Source of the DNA: Hypericibacter adhaerens
GTDB taxonomy: Bacteria > Pseudomonadota > Alphaproteobacteria > Dongiales > Dongiaceae
DNA: 64,000 nt
Assembly: GCF_008728835.1 (NCBI RefSeq)
Contig: NZ_CP042582.1
Location: 3,065,001-3,129,000 of the forward strand
Direction of reading: 5' to 3'
Part shown: positions 1 through 7,992 of the stretch, one piece after another
Layout: every line of letters begins with the position of its first letter
Numbering within the stretch: the stretch's first letter is position 1
Made by a program: the position numbers and the translations under genes
Notes under the pieces: generated by a model
Told to the model about the DNA's origin: nothing
The model's database searches: none
What the model saw: only the letters and a program-made list of their open reading frames with translations

Positions 1-176
1 CGCGGCTTGAAGTCGCGCAGCAGGCTCGCCCCGGTCGGCTGGTTCTTGTCGAGGCCCTCATAGGCCTTCTGGTGTTCCGGCAGCAGCTCGTCGAGGCCGG
101 CTGCGGCCGCCATCCCCGCGGAGAGCAGCATCATGGCCGTCCCCGCAGCGATGCATTTGAGCGCTACGCGCATCAT
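1..176 (-). CDS. Exported protein, N-terminal fragment (cut by window edge)
   Basis: Only the first 58 or so codons are present; the gene runs off the left edge. Two adjacent ATG codons (176 and 173) follow a GGAGG box, and either could start it. The protein opens with a short basic stretch, a hydrophobic core and an Ala-rich cleavage region around residues 22-27, which is a typical Sec signal peptide, followed by a mature start rich in Glu and Lys. It lies 11 bases beyond the stop of the upstream alpha/beta hydrolase and is probably the next gene of that operon. A periplasmic substrate-binding protein would fit this setting, but too little is visible to assign a family. Confidence 0.6.
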   Translation of the reverse strand, partial: MMRVALKCIAAGTAMMLLSAGMAAAAGLDELLPEHQKAYEGLDKNQPTGASLLRDFKP

Positions 177-187
177 CAGTCCTCCCA

Positions 188-1069
188 TCACTGTGTCTTC
201 CTGTTCTTGATTTCCGCGAGTATCGGAAGAAGGTACTTGCGGAATTCCTGGTAGTTCTCCGTCACCGGGAAGTGGCCGAGCTTTTCCATCACCCAGAACT
301 TGCTGCCCTTCACGAGATCGGCGAGCTGCTTGGTCTCGGCAGGAGAGGTGTTCGGGTCGTACTCGCCGGTCAGCATGTAGAGCATGCATTTGCTGGTATC
401 GATCCGGCGCGCTTCCTCCGGGGAGACGTCGTGGTCGTAGTAGTAATAGAGGAGATCGCCGGCGAAGATGCCCGGGCCGCCGCAGCTATATTCCCACTGG
501 ATCTCGCGCACGTTCGCCTCGGGCGAGTACGGCGAGATGTTCAGCAGCATCGCCGCACCGACCGAGGTCCGGTTCACGTTGGGGTTGTCGAACTCGCGCC
601 GGATGCCGGCCATGCCGACATCGATATATTCCGCCGCCGAGCGCAGCGCGCCCTCGACCGCGATCGTCGCGCGGTATTTCTCCGGGTAATTGGAGGCGAG
701 ATCGACGGCGAGGTGGCCGCCCATCGAGCTGCCCATATAGACCGGACGATCCAGGCCCAACGCCGCCGCGAAGGCATTGGGGAAGTCCATCATGAACTTC
801 TTGGTCATGTTGTATTCCTTGGCCCACCACTTCTCGCCGTACGGCGGAAGCGACTTGCCGTGGAACGGCAGGTCGAAGACGATCGCGCGGAAGTCCCTGG
901 TGACCTCGGAATCGCAGAGCAGGTGACGGTACTGGCGGCCGTCCGAGCCCGCGGTGTGGCCGAGCAGGATCGGGATCCCCTGCCCCGCCTCCTCGTAATA
1001 GACGCGGTACTCGACGCCATCGATTGTGAGATAGACATAGCCGCCGGTGATCGGATCGCGCTTGACCAT
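188..1069 (-). CDS. Alpha/beta-fold hydrolase
   Basis: The 293-residue product has the alpha/beta hydrolase layout. There is an oxyanion-loop HTAGSDG near residue 38, a nucleophile elbow GSSMG with Ser115, an acidic residue in GEYDP in the C-terminal third, and a catalytic His in GHFP near the end. The start at 1069 overlaps the stop of the upstream SCP2-like gene by one base (TAATG), so the two are translationally coupled. The open frame continues upstream of this ATG only as an out-of-frame read through the previous genes. The substrate is unknown; in this cluster an ester, lactone or beta-diketone cleavage product of the shared pathway is a reasonable inference. Confidence 0.85.
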   Translation of the reverse strand: MVKRDPITGGYVYLTIDGVEYRVYYEEAGQGIPILLGHTAGSDGRQYRHLLCDSEVTRDFRAIVFDLPFHGKSLPPYGEKWWAKEYNMTKKFMMDFPNAFAAALGLDRPVYMGSSMGGHLAVDLASNYPEKYRATIAVEGALRSAAEYIDVGMAGIRREFDNPNVNRTSVGAAMLLNISPYSPEANVREIQWEYSCGGPGIFAGDLLYYYYDHDVSPEEARRIDTSKCMLYMLTGEYDPNTSPAETKQLADLVKGSKFWVMEKLGHFPVTENYQEFRKYLLPILAEIKNRKTQ

Positions 1070-1452
1070 TACCGTGCCCCCCGGTTGGCGACATCGCGCA
1101 TCAGGCTCATCATGCGATTGAGCGCCGGCAGGTAGGCGAATGTCTCGTTGGTGACGCTGAGCTTGAGGCCGTGCTTGACCGCGGTCGATTGCAGGCACTG
1201 GTAGAAGGGCTTCGGCTTCGCGGCCAGCATGTTGGTCCAGTGATCCCGGGTGCCGCGGACCACGATCTTGCATTGATCGTCCGGCACCGAATCGCCGGTG
1301 ATCTGCGTCAGCTTGCCTTCCTTGAAGTGGAGCACGTGTACGTCGTCCGCGATGCCCACCTTGACGGCACCGTTGAGGTAGCGCGTTTCCCGGACGAACT
1401 CCAGGTCCCTTTCCGCGGCCGCGCGGAAATCGTCGATCTTGAGCAGAGCCAT
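1069..1452 (-). CDS. Small SCP2-like / lipid-transfer-type protein
   Basis: This 127-residue soluble protein starts at an ATG preceded by GGAGGAAGG. Its pattern (an acidic N-terminal helix, then a strand ending in VHVLHFKEGK, then PDDQCKIVVRGTRDHW and a helical C-terminus) resembles sterol-carrier-protein-2-like folds that bind hydrophobic ligands or acyl-CoA. No catalytic motif is visible. It is sandwiched between the dehydrogenase gene and the alpha/beta hydrolase, overlapping the latter by one base, so it probably serves the same catabolic operon, perhaps as a substrate-holding accessory. The family assignment rests on general appearance and should be treated as tentative. Confidence 0.6.
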   Translation of the reverse strand: MALLKIDDFRAAAERDLEFVRETRYLNGAVKVGIADDVHVLHFKEGKLTQITGDSVPDDQCKIVVRGTRDHWTNMLAAKPKPFYQCLQSTAVKHGLKLSVTNETFAYLPALNRMMSLMRDVANRGAR

Positions 1453-1543
1453 CTGCCTTCCTCCCGCTTTTGGTTGCACGCTCCGCCGCCCGCCTCGTTC
1501 GACGAGGGCGCAAACCCGTGGCGCGGACCCCTGTCCCGCGCCG

Positions 1544-2443
1544 CTATTCCCCCTTCTTCCCTTCCCGCTCGCTCAGGAACTCGAAGATCGCGGTGTGATC
1601 GGCACCCGGCTTCATCGCGCCGGACGCCTCGCGCCAGAGTGCCGCCGCCGCCGCGATGCCATCGGCGTCGATCCCGACGCTCTTGGCGAGATCGAGGGCC
1701 GTCGCGACGTCCTTCGCCATCAGCGCCGCGGCGAAGCCCGAGCCGAAGGACCCGGAAAGCACGAACGGCTTCATCTTGGTCTCGGTCGAGTTGTTCCGGC
1801 CGGTCGAGGCGTTGAGCGTGTCGACGATCGTCTCCGGATCGAGGCCGAAGGCGCGGCCGACGATCACCGCCTCGCAGGCGGCGACCAGGCCCGCGGCGGA
1901 GACGTAGTTGTTCAGCGCCTTCATCGCGTGACCCGCACCGAGCGGACCGACCCGCAAGATCGACTGGGCCATGCATTGCAGGAGCGGCCGCGCCCGCTCG
2001 AGATTCTCGACGGCGCCGCCGACCATGATCGCGAGCTTGCCGGTGGTCGCGCGGGCCACGCCGCCGGAGACGGGCGCGTCGATGAGCGCCACACCCTGGT
2101 CGCCGAGGATCTCGCCGAGCCGGCGCGTCTGCATGGGCGCGGAGGAGCTCATCTCGATGACGAGGGCGCCGGATGCGACGCCCTTGACGGCGCCGGACTT
2201 GATCAGCGCGTCCTGCACGATCCCGCCATTGGGCAGCATGGTGATCACGAGCGCGGCGCCCCGGCAGGCCTCGGCCTCGGATCCGACGGTGGCGCCCCCG
2301 TCGGCTTCGTAAAGCGCGCGGGATTGCGGGGAGACGTCGAAGGCCTGCAGCCGATAGCCGGCATTGCGCAGGAGCCGCGCCATCGGGCGGCCCATCTGCC
2401 CGAGGCCGAGGAACGCGACCACCTCGCCGGACGCGGCAGCCAT
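1544..2443 (-). CDS. NAD(P)-dependent beta-hydroxyacid dehydrogenase (3-hydroxyisobutyrate dehydrogenase family)
   Basis: The 299-residue protein shows all family hallmarks. There is an N-terminal Rossmann motif GLGQMG at residues 13-18, the substrate-binding signature DAPVSGG at 122-128, and the catalytic Lys175 in GHAMKALNN. Enzymes of this family oxidise beta-hydroxyacids such as 3-hydroxyisobutyrate, tartronate or glycerate semialdehyde partners. The gene starts one base after the stop of the CMD-like gene and continues the leftward operon. Which hydroxyacid it uses cannot be read from the sequence; the neighbours suggest an intermediate released by lactone or ring hydrolysis. Confidence 0.88.
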   Translation of the reverse strand: MAAASGEVVAFLGLGQMGRPMARLLRNAGYRLQAFDVSPQSRALYEADGGATVGSEAEACRGAALVITMLPNGGIVQDALIKSGAVKGVASGALVIEMSSSAPMQTRRLGEILGDQGVALIDAPVSGGVARATTGKLAIMVGGAVENLERARPLLQCMAQSILRVGPLGAGHAMKALNNYVSAAGLVAACEAVIVGRAFGLDPETIVDTLNASTGRNNSTETKMKPFVLSGSFGSGFAAALMAKDVATALDLAKSVGIDADGIAAAAALWREASGAMKPGADHTAIFEFLSEREGKKGE

Positions 2444-2444
2444 C

Positions 2445-2840
2445 TCAGGCGATTCCCATGTCCTTGAAGACCTCGCGGGCGATGCGGAGGCTGTCCAGCC
2501 CGGCCGGCATGCCGCAATAGACGGCGACCTGCAGCAGGATCTCCAGGATCTCGTCCTTGGTGAGGCCGTTGTTCACGGCGCCGCGCAGATGCAGGCGCAG
2601 CTCGTGCGGCCGGTTGAGCGCCGAGATCATGCCGAGATTGAGGATGCTGCGGCTGCGCCGGTCGAGGCCGGGCCGGTTCCAGATCTCGTCCCAGCACCAT
2701 TCGGTGGTGAGCTTCTGCAGCGGCCAGCTGAAGGCGTCCGCAGTCCGGAGCGAGTTGTCGACATACTCCGCGCCCAGCACCTCGCGGCGCGTGACGAGGC
2801 CACGCTCGAACTTCTCGGATCTAGGCTTCGCATCGGTCAT
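2445..2840 (-). CDS. Carboxymuconolactone decarboxylase family protein (PcaC-like)
   Basis: The 131-residue product matches gamma-carboxymuconolactone decarboxylase-like proteins in length and pattern. It has a WCWDEIWNRPGLDRRSRSILNLG segment spread over residues 48-70, NRPHELRLHLRGAVNNG around 76-92 and a helix ILLQVAVYCGMPAG near 101-114. It lacks the CxxC pair of AhpD-type peroxidases, which favours the decarboxylase/lactone branch. The ATG at 2840 sits just after GGGAGGGG; longer frames to 2909 lack a comparable ribosome site. First gene of the leftward operon, its promoter faces the GMC oxidoreductase promoter and carries a copy of the CAGACAATCTG operator. Confidence 0.85.
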   Translation of the reverse strand: MTDAKPRSEKFERGLVTRREVLGAEYVDNSLRTADAFSWPLQKLTTEWCWDEIWNRPGLDRRSRSILNLGMISALNRPHELRLHLRGAVNNGLTKDEILEILLQVAVYCGMPAGLDSLRIAREVFKDMGIA

Positions 2841-2913
2841 ACGCCCCTCCCACCTGCTTTTGTCGGATCCTGTCGTCGGAACGCCCGGCGTCGCTTTGTT
2901 GGCCGACATGTCT

Positions 2914-2924
2914 CATACAATCTG
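2914..2924. promoter_or_regulatory. Putative GntR operator, copy 1
   Basis: CATACAATCTG, one mismatch from the perfect copy CAGACAATCTG upstream of the gntR gene. It lies between the leftward -35 box and the start of the CMD-like gene. Confidence 0.55.
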
Positions 2925-3105
2925 CTAATCTGTCAAACGACATCTGCGTGGGAGCGGACAAAACTGCAGTCAAAAAAATATACCTCTGCGGCGAGCTCCC
3001 ACCGCGTTCTCGGGATAACAATAAGTTATTGCCGCGCCGGTGCGGTATTGGTCTTGCCTATGGAGACCGCTACCGCCTGTTTTATGAACCGGCGCGCGCT
3101 GTCGA

Positions 3106-3135
3106 TTGACATTCAACAGATTGTCTGTCGAACAT
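3106..3135 (+). promoter_or_regulatory. Promoter of the GMC oxidoreductase operon with operator copy 2 (3117-3127)
   Basis: TTGACA at 3106-3111 is a consensus -35 box; a poor -10 (GAACAT-like) lies 17-18 bases on. CAGATTGTCTG at 3117-3127 is the exact reverse complement of the gntR-proximal operator and occupies the spacer, a classic repressor position. Confidence 0.55.
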
Positions 3136-3195
3136 ACAAAAAAGTAAGGCGGTCCGACGACGAGATCCGAGCGGACGGCCCCAGGGAGGAATGGC

Positions 3196-4848
3196 ATGCA
3201 GCGCGGCCCCGGCTCGACCGCTCGTGAGACCTTCGACTACGTCATCGTCGGCGCGGGAACATCCGGCTGCGTGGTGACCAACCGGCTCAGCGAGGACGGC
3301 GCCTCGGTCTGCCTGCTCGAGGCGGGGCCGCGCGACACCAACCCCTTCATCCATATTCCGGCCGGCTACATCCGGAACGTCTTCTCGAAGACCCTGACCT
3401 GGAATTTCGAATCGACCCCGTCGCCGCACACCAAGAACCGCCGCTTCCCGCTGCCCCAGGGCCGCGTGCTGGGCGGCTCCAGCTCGATCAACGGGCTCAA
3501 CTATGTGCGGGGCCAGCGCTCCGACTATGACGGCTGGGCCCAGAAGGGAAATCCCGGCTGGTCCTATCGCGACGTCCTTCCCTACTTCAAGCGCTCGGAG
3601 ACGCGCCTCGGCAAGGGCGACGACCGCGTGCGCGGCCGGACCGGCGAGCTGCCGATCTCCGACCTCGACTGGCGGCATCCGATCTGCGACGCCTTCATCG
3701 CGGGCACGAGCTCGCTCGGCATCCCGGAGAACCCGGACTACAACTCCGGCGATCAGGCCGGCAGCGGCTTCTTCCAGCGCACCATCCGCAACGGCTATCG
3801 CTGGAGCGCCGCGAAGGCCTTCCTGCGCCCGGCGGAGAAACGGCCGAACGTCTCCGTGCGTACCGAGGCGCAGGCCTCGGCGATCCTGTTCGAAGGGCGC
3901 CGCGCCGTGGGCGTCCGTTACGTGGCCGGCGGACCGGGCGGCACCGTCAAGGAGGTCTATGCCAACCGCGAGGTGGTGCTGACCGCGGGCGCGCTCAACA
4001 CGCCGAAGCTGATGCAGATCTCCGGCGTCGGCCCCGCGGACGTGCTGCAGGCGCTCGGCGTGACGCCGGTACATGTGCTCCCGGGTGTCGGCAACAACCT
4101 GCGCGACCATTTCTGCGTCCGCATGGTGGTGCGGCTGCAGGGCATCAAGACCATCAACAACCTGGTCCAGGGACCGCCGCTCCTGCTCCAGATCGCCAAG
4201 TGGGCGGTCGGGCTGCCGAGCCCGCTGGCGATCAGCCCGTCGCTGGTGCATGTCTTCTGGAAGTCCGACCCCGCCTTCGACATCCCCGACCTCGAATATG
4301 TCTTCACGCCGGCGAGCTTCCGCGCCGGCGTCGTCGGGCTCTTGGACAAGTTTCCGGGCATGACCCTCGGCGTCTGGCAGGAGCGCCCCGAGAGCCTCGG
4401 CTATGTCAAGGCCGTCAGCGCCAATCCTTTCAACAAGCCGGAGATCATGCCCAACTACCTGGCGAGCGAGATCGACCAGCGGGCGCTGCTCAACGCCATC
4501 AAGCTCGGCAGCAGGATGCTGGCGACGGAGCCGCTGAAGCCGTACATCCACTCGCAGATCGCGCCCGGCCCCGAGGTGAGAAGCGACGCCGAGATCATGG
4601 ACTGGGCGCGCTCGACCGGCATCACCGTCTATCACATGACGGGAACCTGCCGCATGGCGCCGGAGCAGGATCCGCAATCGGTGGTCGACAGCGCGCTGCG
4701 GGTGCGCGGCCTTCAGGGCCTGCGCGTCGCCGACGCCTCGATCATGCCCAGCATGCCGTCCGCCAACACCAACGCCGCCACGCTGATGATCGCGGAGAAG
4801 GCCTCCGATCTCATCCGCGGGCGCAAGCTGGAGCCGATCGACGCATGA
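3196..4848 (+). CDS. GMC family FAD-dependent oxidoreductase (choline dehydrogenase-like)
   Basis: The 550-residue flavoenzyme carries the N-terminal FAD-binding motif VGAGTSG (residues 18-24). It also has the GMC signature segment around GRVLGGSSSINGL and, near the C-terminus, the catalytic His480 in VYHMTGTCRM followed by the SANTNAAT flavin-contact segment. Such enzymes oxidise primary or secondary alcohols to aldehydes or ketones, passing electrons to a quinone or dye acceptor. No signal peptide is visible, so it acts in the cytoplasm or at the inner membrane face. The ATG follows GGGAGGA by five bases. Its stop overlaps the next start (ATGA), and the promoter carries the shared GntR operator, so it is likely induced with the whole cluster. 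Confidence 0.92.
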   Translation: MQRGPGSTARETFDYVIVGAGTSGCVVTNRLSEDGASVCLLEAGPRDTNPFIHIPAGYIRNVFSKTLTWNFESTPSPHTKNRRFPLPQGRVLGGSSSINGLNYVRGQRSDYDGWAQKGNPGWSYRDVLPYFKRSETRLGKGDDRVRGRTGELPISDLDWRHPICDAFIAGTSSLGIPENPDYNSGDQAGSGFFQRTIRNGYRWSAAKAFLRPAEKRPNVSVRTEAQASAILFEGRRAVGVRYVAGGPGGTVKEVYANREVVLTAGALNTPKLMQISGVGPADVLQALGVTPVHVLPGVGNNLRDHFCVRMVVRLQGIKTINNLVQGPPLLLQIAKWAVGLPSPLAISPSLVHVFWKSDPAFDIPDLEYVFTPASFRAGVVGLLDKFPGMTLGVWQERPESLGYVKAVSANPFNKPEIMPNYLASEIDQRALLNAIKLGSRMLATEPLKPYIHSQIAPGPEVRSDAEIMDWARSTGITVYHMTGTCRMAPEQDPQSVVDSALRVRGLQGLRVADASIMPSMPSANTNAATLMIAEKASDLIRGRKLEPIDA

Positions 4849-5393
4849 GCAAGGCGCTCCCGCTCTCGAGGTCCGGCCTCGTCGCGCCGGGCACGCCGAT
4901 GTCGGCGATCGTCGAGAACCTCGGGCAGTTCGCCCTCGGCGACAAGGCTGGATGCTACCTGCTCGAGGCCAAGCGACCGTTCGAGGATCTGCGGCAGGTG
5001 GTGAGCCTGCTGGCGGCGATCCTGCTCGCGACCGATACCGGGATTGCCGGCAAAGGGCTGCGCCATCCGCTGCTCGACCAGGCCCGGGATCTCTTCCAGG
5101 AATGCGGCGACAAGGTCGACAGCCTGTCGCCGGCCCCGCAGACCGAGCATCATCACCGTCATCTGACGCGGGCGCGCCAGGCCGCGGGCGCCGCGCTGGA
5201 CGCGCTCGAGCGCGGCGTCCTCGGCGGCGACAAATCCGCCCTCGATCTGGTCAAGCTCGCCTGGCGCGAGCTGATCCACGCCGCCAACGCGCTGCCCGGC
5301 TTCGAGGCCATCGACCTCAGCCAGTCCTGCTGCGCGGAGCATGCCAGGCTCCGCCGGCCCCTCCTTCGGCCCGATCACGGAGAATCCCGATGA
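4845..5393 (+). CDS. Unrecognised helical protein coupled to GMC oxidoreductase and lactonase
   Basis: I do not recognise this 182-residue protein. It overlaps the GMC gene at its start (ATGA at 4845-4848) and the metallo-hydrolase at its end (ATGA at 5390-5393), so translation of the three is coupled and the gene is very probably real. The sequence looks mostly alpha-helical. It has a hydrophobic run VVSLLAAILLATDTGIAG near residues 47-64, a His-rich turn EHHHRHL at 101-107, and a C-terminal SCCAEHARLRRP segment. No signal peptide or clear transmembrane pattern is present. A small partner or chaperone of the flavoenzyme is one possibility, but that is inference from position only. Confidence 0.7.
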   Translation: MSKALPLSRSGLVAPGTPMSAIVENLGQFALGDKAGCYLLEAKRPFEDLRQVVSLLAAILLATDTGIAGKGLRHPLLDQARDLFQECGDKVDSLSPAPQTEHHHRHLTRARQAAGAALDALERGVLGGDKSALDLVKLAWRELIHAANALPGFEAIDLSQSCCAEHARLRRPLLRPDHGESR

Positions 5394-6268
5394 CGCCCTA
5401 TTCGATCTGGATCCTGGAATACGCCTTCATTCCGGAATGCCCGCTGAGCTCGCTGGTCTATGGCCGGCACAACCAGGGCACGGTCAAGCTGCCCTACGGC
5501 TATGTGCTGATCAAAGGAAACGGCCAGACCATCCTGGTCGATTGCGGCTACGACCACGAATCGGTCGGGCGGAAGTTCGGCGAGTTCTACGGCGTCCAGA
5601 ACTGGCGCTCGCCGCGCGACGTGCTGGCCGAGGTCGGGCTGACGCCGGAGCAGATCGGGCATGTGATCATCACCCATGCGCATTTCGACCATATGGGCGG
5701 CCTCGCGCTGTTCCCGAACGCCAAGTTCTATATCCAGGAGCGGGAGATCTCGCGCTGGATTTGGGCGATGTCGCTCGAGCGCCGGTTGCGCTGGCTGATG
5801 ACCGCCGGCGATCCCAGCGACATCATCAAGGCGGTGGAACTGGCGCGCGACGGGCGGCTGGTGACGCTCAAGGGCGACGTCGAGGATCTGTTCCCCGGCA
5901 TCGACGTCCGCTATGCCGAGGACAGCCACACGCCCGGCTCGCAATATGTCGTGATCCGGAACGACGGGCTGCGTGCCAGCAAGGATCCCTATGTCTGCAC
6001 CGGCGACCTGATCTACCGCCACGAGAACCTGCATGGCGGCACGCCCGAGGACCCCTATTTTATACCGGTCGGGCTGGCGATCGGCAGCCAGGTCAATCTC
6101 ATCATGACCGCCGACAGCATCCTCAAGGCGGCCAACGGCGACACGAAGCGCGTGCTGGCGCCGCATGAAGAAAACATGCCGAGCCTCTATCCGTCGCGGA
6201 AAAGCCGGCATGGGCTCCAGCTCATGGAGGTCAGCCTGGCGCCGGGCGAAAGGAGTGCCGTGGCGTGA
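5390..6268 (+). CDS. Metallo-beta-lactamase-fold hydrolase, N-acyl-homoserine-lactonase-like
   Basis: The 292-residue protein has the dinuclear zinc signature HAHFDHMGG, giving ligands His96, His98, Asp100 and His101. A further DSHTPGS histidine, a CTGDL aspartate and a late APHEE histidine complete the set. Spacing and overall length match AiiA/AttM-type lactonases rather than beta-lactamases or RNases. Those enzymes open lactone rings. Because it is coupled to a GMC alcohol oxidase and sits opposite a carboxymuconolactone-decarboxylase-like gene, with no LuxI/LuxR genes in view, its natural substrate is more likely a catabolic lactone than a quorum signal; that is inference. Confidence 0.85.
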   Translation: MTPYSIWILEYAFIPECPLSSLVYGRHNQGTVKLPYGYVLIKGNGQTILVDCGYDHESVGRKFGEFYGVQNWRSPRDVLAEVGLTPEQIGHVIITHAHFDHMGGLALFPNAKFYIQEREISRWIWAMSLERRLRWLMTAGDPSDIIKAVELARDGRLVTLKGDVEDLFPGIDVRYAEDSHTPGSQYVVIRNDGLRASKDPYVCTGDLIYRHENLHGGTPEDPYFIPVGLAIGSQVNLIMTADSILKAANGDTKRVLAPHEENMPSLYPSRKSRHGLQLMEVSLAPGERSAVA

Positions 6269-6327
6269 CGGGCCGGTGCCGTCCGACTCGCCGGAGGCCG
6301 GCCGCCGTGAACCATGCAGACGACAGG

Positions 6328-6370
6328 TTGAAGGAATGACGCCGTACGCTTAGAGTGTCAGACAATCTGA
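6328..6370 (+). promoter_or_regulatory. gntR promoter with operator copy 3 over the start site
   Basis: TTGAAG (6328-6333), a 17-base spacer and TAGAGT (6351-6356) form a good sigma-70 promoter. Immediately downstream, TCAGACAATCTGA (6358-6370) is a perfect inverted repeat with a three-base centre. Binding there would block initiation, which implies autoregulation by the adjacent GntR protein. Confidence 0.65.
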
Positions 6371-6413
6371 TGAAACGATCCTGGCGGGCGCGGGATTGAA
6401 AGAACTCAACACG

Positions 6414-7094
6414 ATGGCGGATACCGATCTTCAGATTTCCAGGCAGGCGGCGACGCTTCGCCTGATGGTCGAGGACAAGATCCGATCCGCGATCTCGACC
6501 GGACGCTTTCGTCCCGGGCAGCGAATGCGGGAGCGGGAGCTTTGCGAGCTCCTGGGGGTCGGGCGGACCTCGGTCCGCGAGGCGCTCCGCCAGCTCGAGG
6601 CCGAGGGGCTGATCACCACGACGCCCCATCGCGGGCCGATCGTCAGCACGATCACCTATGAGGAAGCGCAGCAGCTCTACGCCTTCCGCGCCGTGCTGGA
6701 AAGCTATGCCGGCCAGGAATTCGCCCGCCGCGGCAGCGCCGCCGAGATGAGCCGGCTGGCCGAGGCCGTGGCGGAATTCGAGAAGGCGGCTTCCGGCACC
6801 AACCAGCACGAGCTGCTGGAGGCCAAGACCCATTTCTATTCGACCCTGATGGACGGCAGCGGCAATGTCTTCGTCAAGCAGACGCTGACCCAGCTCCATA
6901 ACCGCATCAATCTCCTGCGCATGACCTCGATGTCGAGGCCGGGCCGCTTGGCGCACAGCGTCGCCGAGATCAAGGAGATCCTGGAGGCGATCCGGTCGCG
7001 GGACGCCGCCAAGGCGGCGGCGGCCTGCCGGCACCATATCGAGATGGCGGCCGAGGCCGCCCTCGCCCATCTCCGGGACAACCCGCTCGAATAA
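6414..7094 (+). CDS. GntR family transcriptional regulator, FCD (FadR-like) subfamily
   Basis: The product (226 residues from the ATG at 6414) has an N-terminal winged helix-turn-helix with MRERELCELLGVGRTSVREALRQLEAEGLI, written here in parts: RERELCELLGVG then RTSVREALRQL. An all-helical C-terminal effector domain follows (YAFRAVLESYAGQEF ... HNRINLLRM ... ACRHHIEMA), as in FCD regulators that bind organic acids through a metal. An alternative TTG start at 6396 adds six residues and has no better ribosome site. A perfect TCAGA-N3-TCTGA palindrome overlaps its own promoter and recurs at the divergent operons to its left, so it probably represses the cluster until a pathway acid binds. Confidence 0.92.
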   Translation: MADTDLQISRQAATLRLMVEDKIRSAISTGRFRPGQRMRERELCELLGVGRTSVREALRQLEAEGLITTTPHRGPIVSTITYEEAQQLYAFRAVLESYAGQEFARRGSAAEMSRLAEAVAEFEKAASGTNQHELLEAKTHFYSTLMDGSGNVFVKQTLTQLHNRINLLRMTSMSRPGRLAHSVAEIKEILEAIRSRDAAKAAAACRHHIEMAAEAALAHLRDNPLE

Positions 7095-7119
7095 CACGCC
7101 GTGGCAGACGCCGTTCGGC

Positions 7120-7136
7120 AACGCCCGGTTGGCGTT
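7120..7136 (+). terminator. Stem-loop after gntR (weak terminator candidate)
   Basis: AACGCC, a five-base loop and GGCGTT form a perfect six-pair stem in the gap between gntR and the SDR gene. No T-tract follows, so termination is uncertain; it could equally be an attenuating or processing hairpin. Confidence 0.3.
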
Positions 7137-7210
7137 CCCGCCGGCGATGATCGCGTCCGCGGGCACTGACCGTTTCACGAAACAATTCCGTATCGAGACG
7201 AGGCATCTCC

Positions 7211-7987
7211 ATGAAGCACAAGGACAAGGTCGCCGTCATCACGGGCGCGGCGCGCGGGATCGGCCGCGCCTGCGCCGAGCGGTTCCTGGCGGAGGGCGCC
7301 AAGGTCGTTCTGGGCGACCTGGACGCGAAGCGCCTGAAAGAAACCGCCGACGAGATCGGCCCGGCCGACAGGGTGCTGGCCGTTGTCACCGATGTGAGCC
7401 GGAAGGCCGCGGTCGATGCGCTGGTTGCCGCCGCGGCGGACAGGTTCGGCCGCGTCGACATCATGGTCAACAATGCCGGCATCGCCATGATCAAGGATTT
7501 CCTCGACATCACCGAAGCCGACTACGACAAGGTTCTCGGCGTGAATCTGAAGGGTGCGTTCCTGGGCGTCCAGGCGGCCGCCCGCCAGATGATCGCCCAA
7601 GGGCGAGGCGGCGTGATCGTCAACATGTCCTCGATCAATTCCGGCCTCGCCAACCCGCGCGTCGCGACCTATGCGATCTCCAAGGGCGGGATGAACCAGG
7701 TCACGAGCACCGCCGCCGTCGCCTTCGCGCCCCATGGCATCCGGGTCGTCGGGGTGGGTCCCGGCACCATCCTGACGGAGATGGTCGAGGGCTCGTTCAT
7801 CGATTCCGAGGAAACCCGGCGCATGATCCTGTCGCGCACGCCGATCGGCCGCTGCGGCAGCCCGGCCGAGGTCGCATCGGTCGTTTCGTTCCTGGCGAGC
7901 GCGGATGCGTCCTACATCACCGGCGAAACGATCTATCCCGACGGCGGCCGCCGGGTTCTCAACTACGTCGTTCCCGTCAAGGAGTGA
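7211..7987 (+). CDS. Short-chain dehydrogenase/reductase (SDR)
   Basis: The 258-residue protein is a classical SDR. It shows the cofactor motif TGAARGIG (11-18), an acidic residue after the second strand (GDLDA) that favours NAD+ over NADP+, the NNAG motif, a catalytic Ser in NMSSINS, and YAISK with Tyr154 and Lys158. It likely interconverts an alcohol and a ketone, and a role as the second oxidation step after the GMC enzyme is plausible. It is 116 bases downstream of gntR in the same direction, so read-through from the gntR promoter is possible. No copy of the operator was seen directly upstream. Confidence 0.9.
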   Translation: MKHKDKVAVITGAARGIGRACAERFLAEGAKVVLGDLDAKRLKETADEIGPADRVLAVVTDVSRKAAVDALVAAAADRFGRVDIMVNNAGIAMIKDFLDITEADYDKVLGVNLKGAFLGVQAAARQMIAQGRGGVIVNMSSINSGLANPRVATYAISKGGMNQVTSTAAVAFAPHGIRVVGVGPGTILTEMVEGSFIDSEETRRMILSRTPIGRCGSPAEVASVVSFLASADASYITGETIYPDGGRRVLNYVVPVKE

Positions 7988-7992
7988 CCGGC

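Larger units (their letters stand above)
2841..3195. promoter_or_regulatory. Divergent control region between the CMD-like and GMC operons
   Basis: This 355-base gap holds no convincing gene and is clearly more AT-rich than its surroundings. Each side has a consensus TTGACA -35 box: at 3106-3111 for the rightward GMC gene and on the minus strand at 2931-2936 for the leftward operon. In each case the 11-bp palindrome described below begins 5 or 6 bases downstream of the -35 box, so a bound repressor would sit between -35 and -10. The -10 elements are weak and not confidently placed. The two promoters share the order TTGACA, then CAGATTGT, then ACAT. Confidence 0.6.

Noticed and set aside
188-1513. 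A 441-residue fusion of an unknown N-terminal part with the alpha/beta hydrolase
   Set aside because: The extra N-terminus is the SCP2-like gene read in another frame; the ATG at 1069 overlaps that gene's stop and fits coupling.
5390-6268. Quorum-quenching system
   Set aside because: The lactonase-like protein sits in a catabolic operon with no LuxI, LuxR or AHL-related gene nearby, so a signalling role is not supported.
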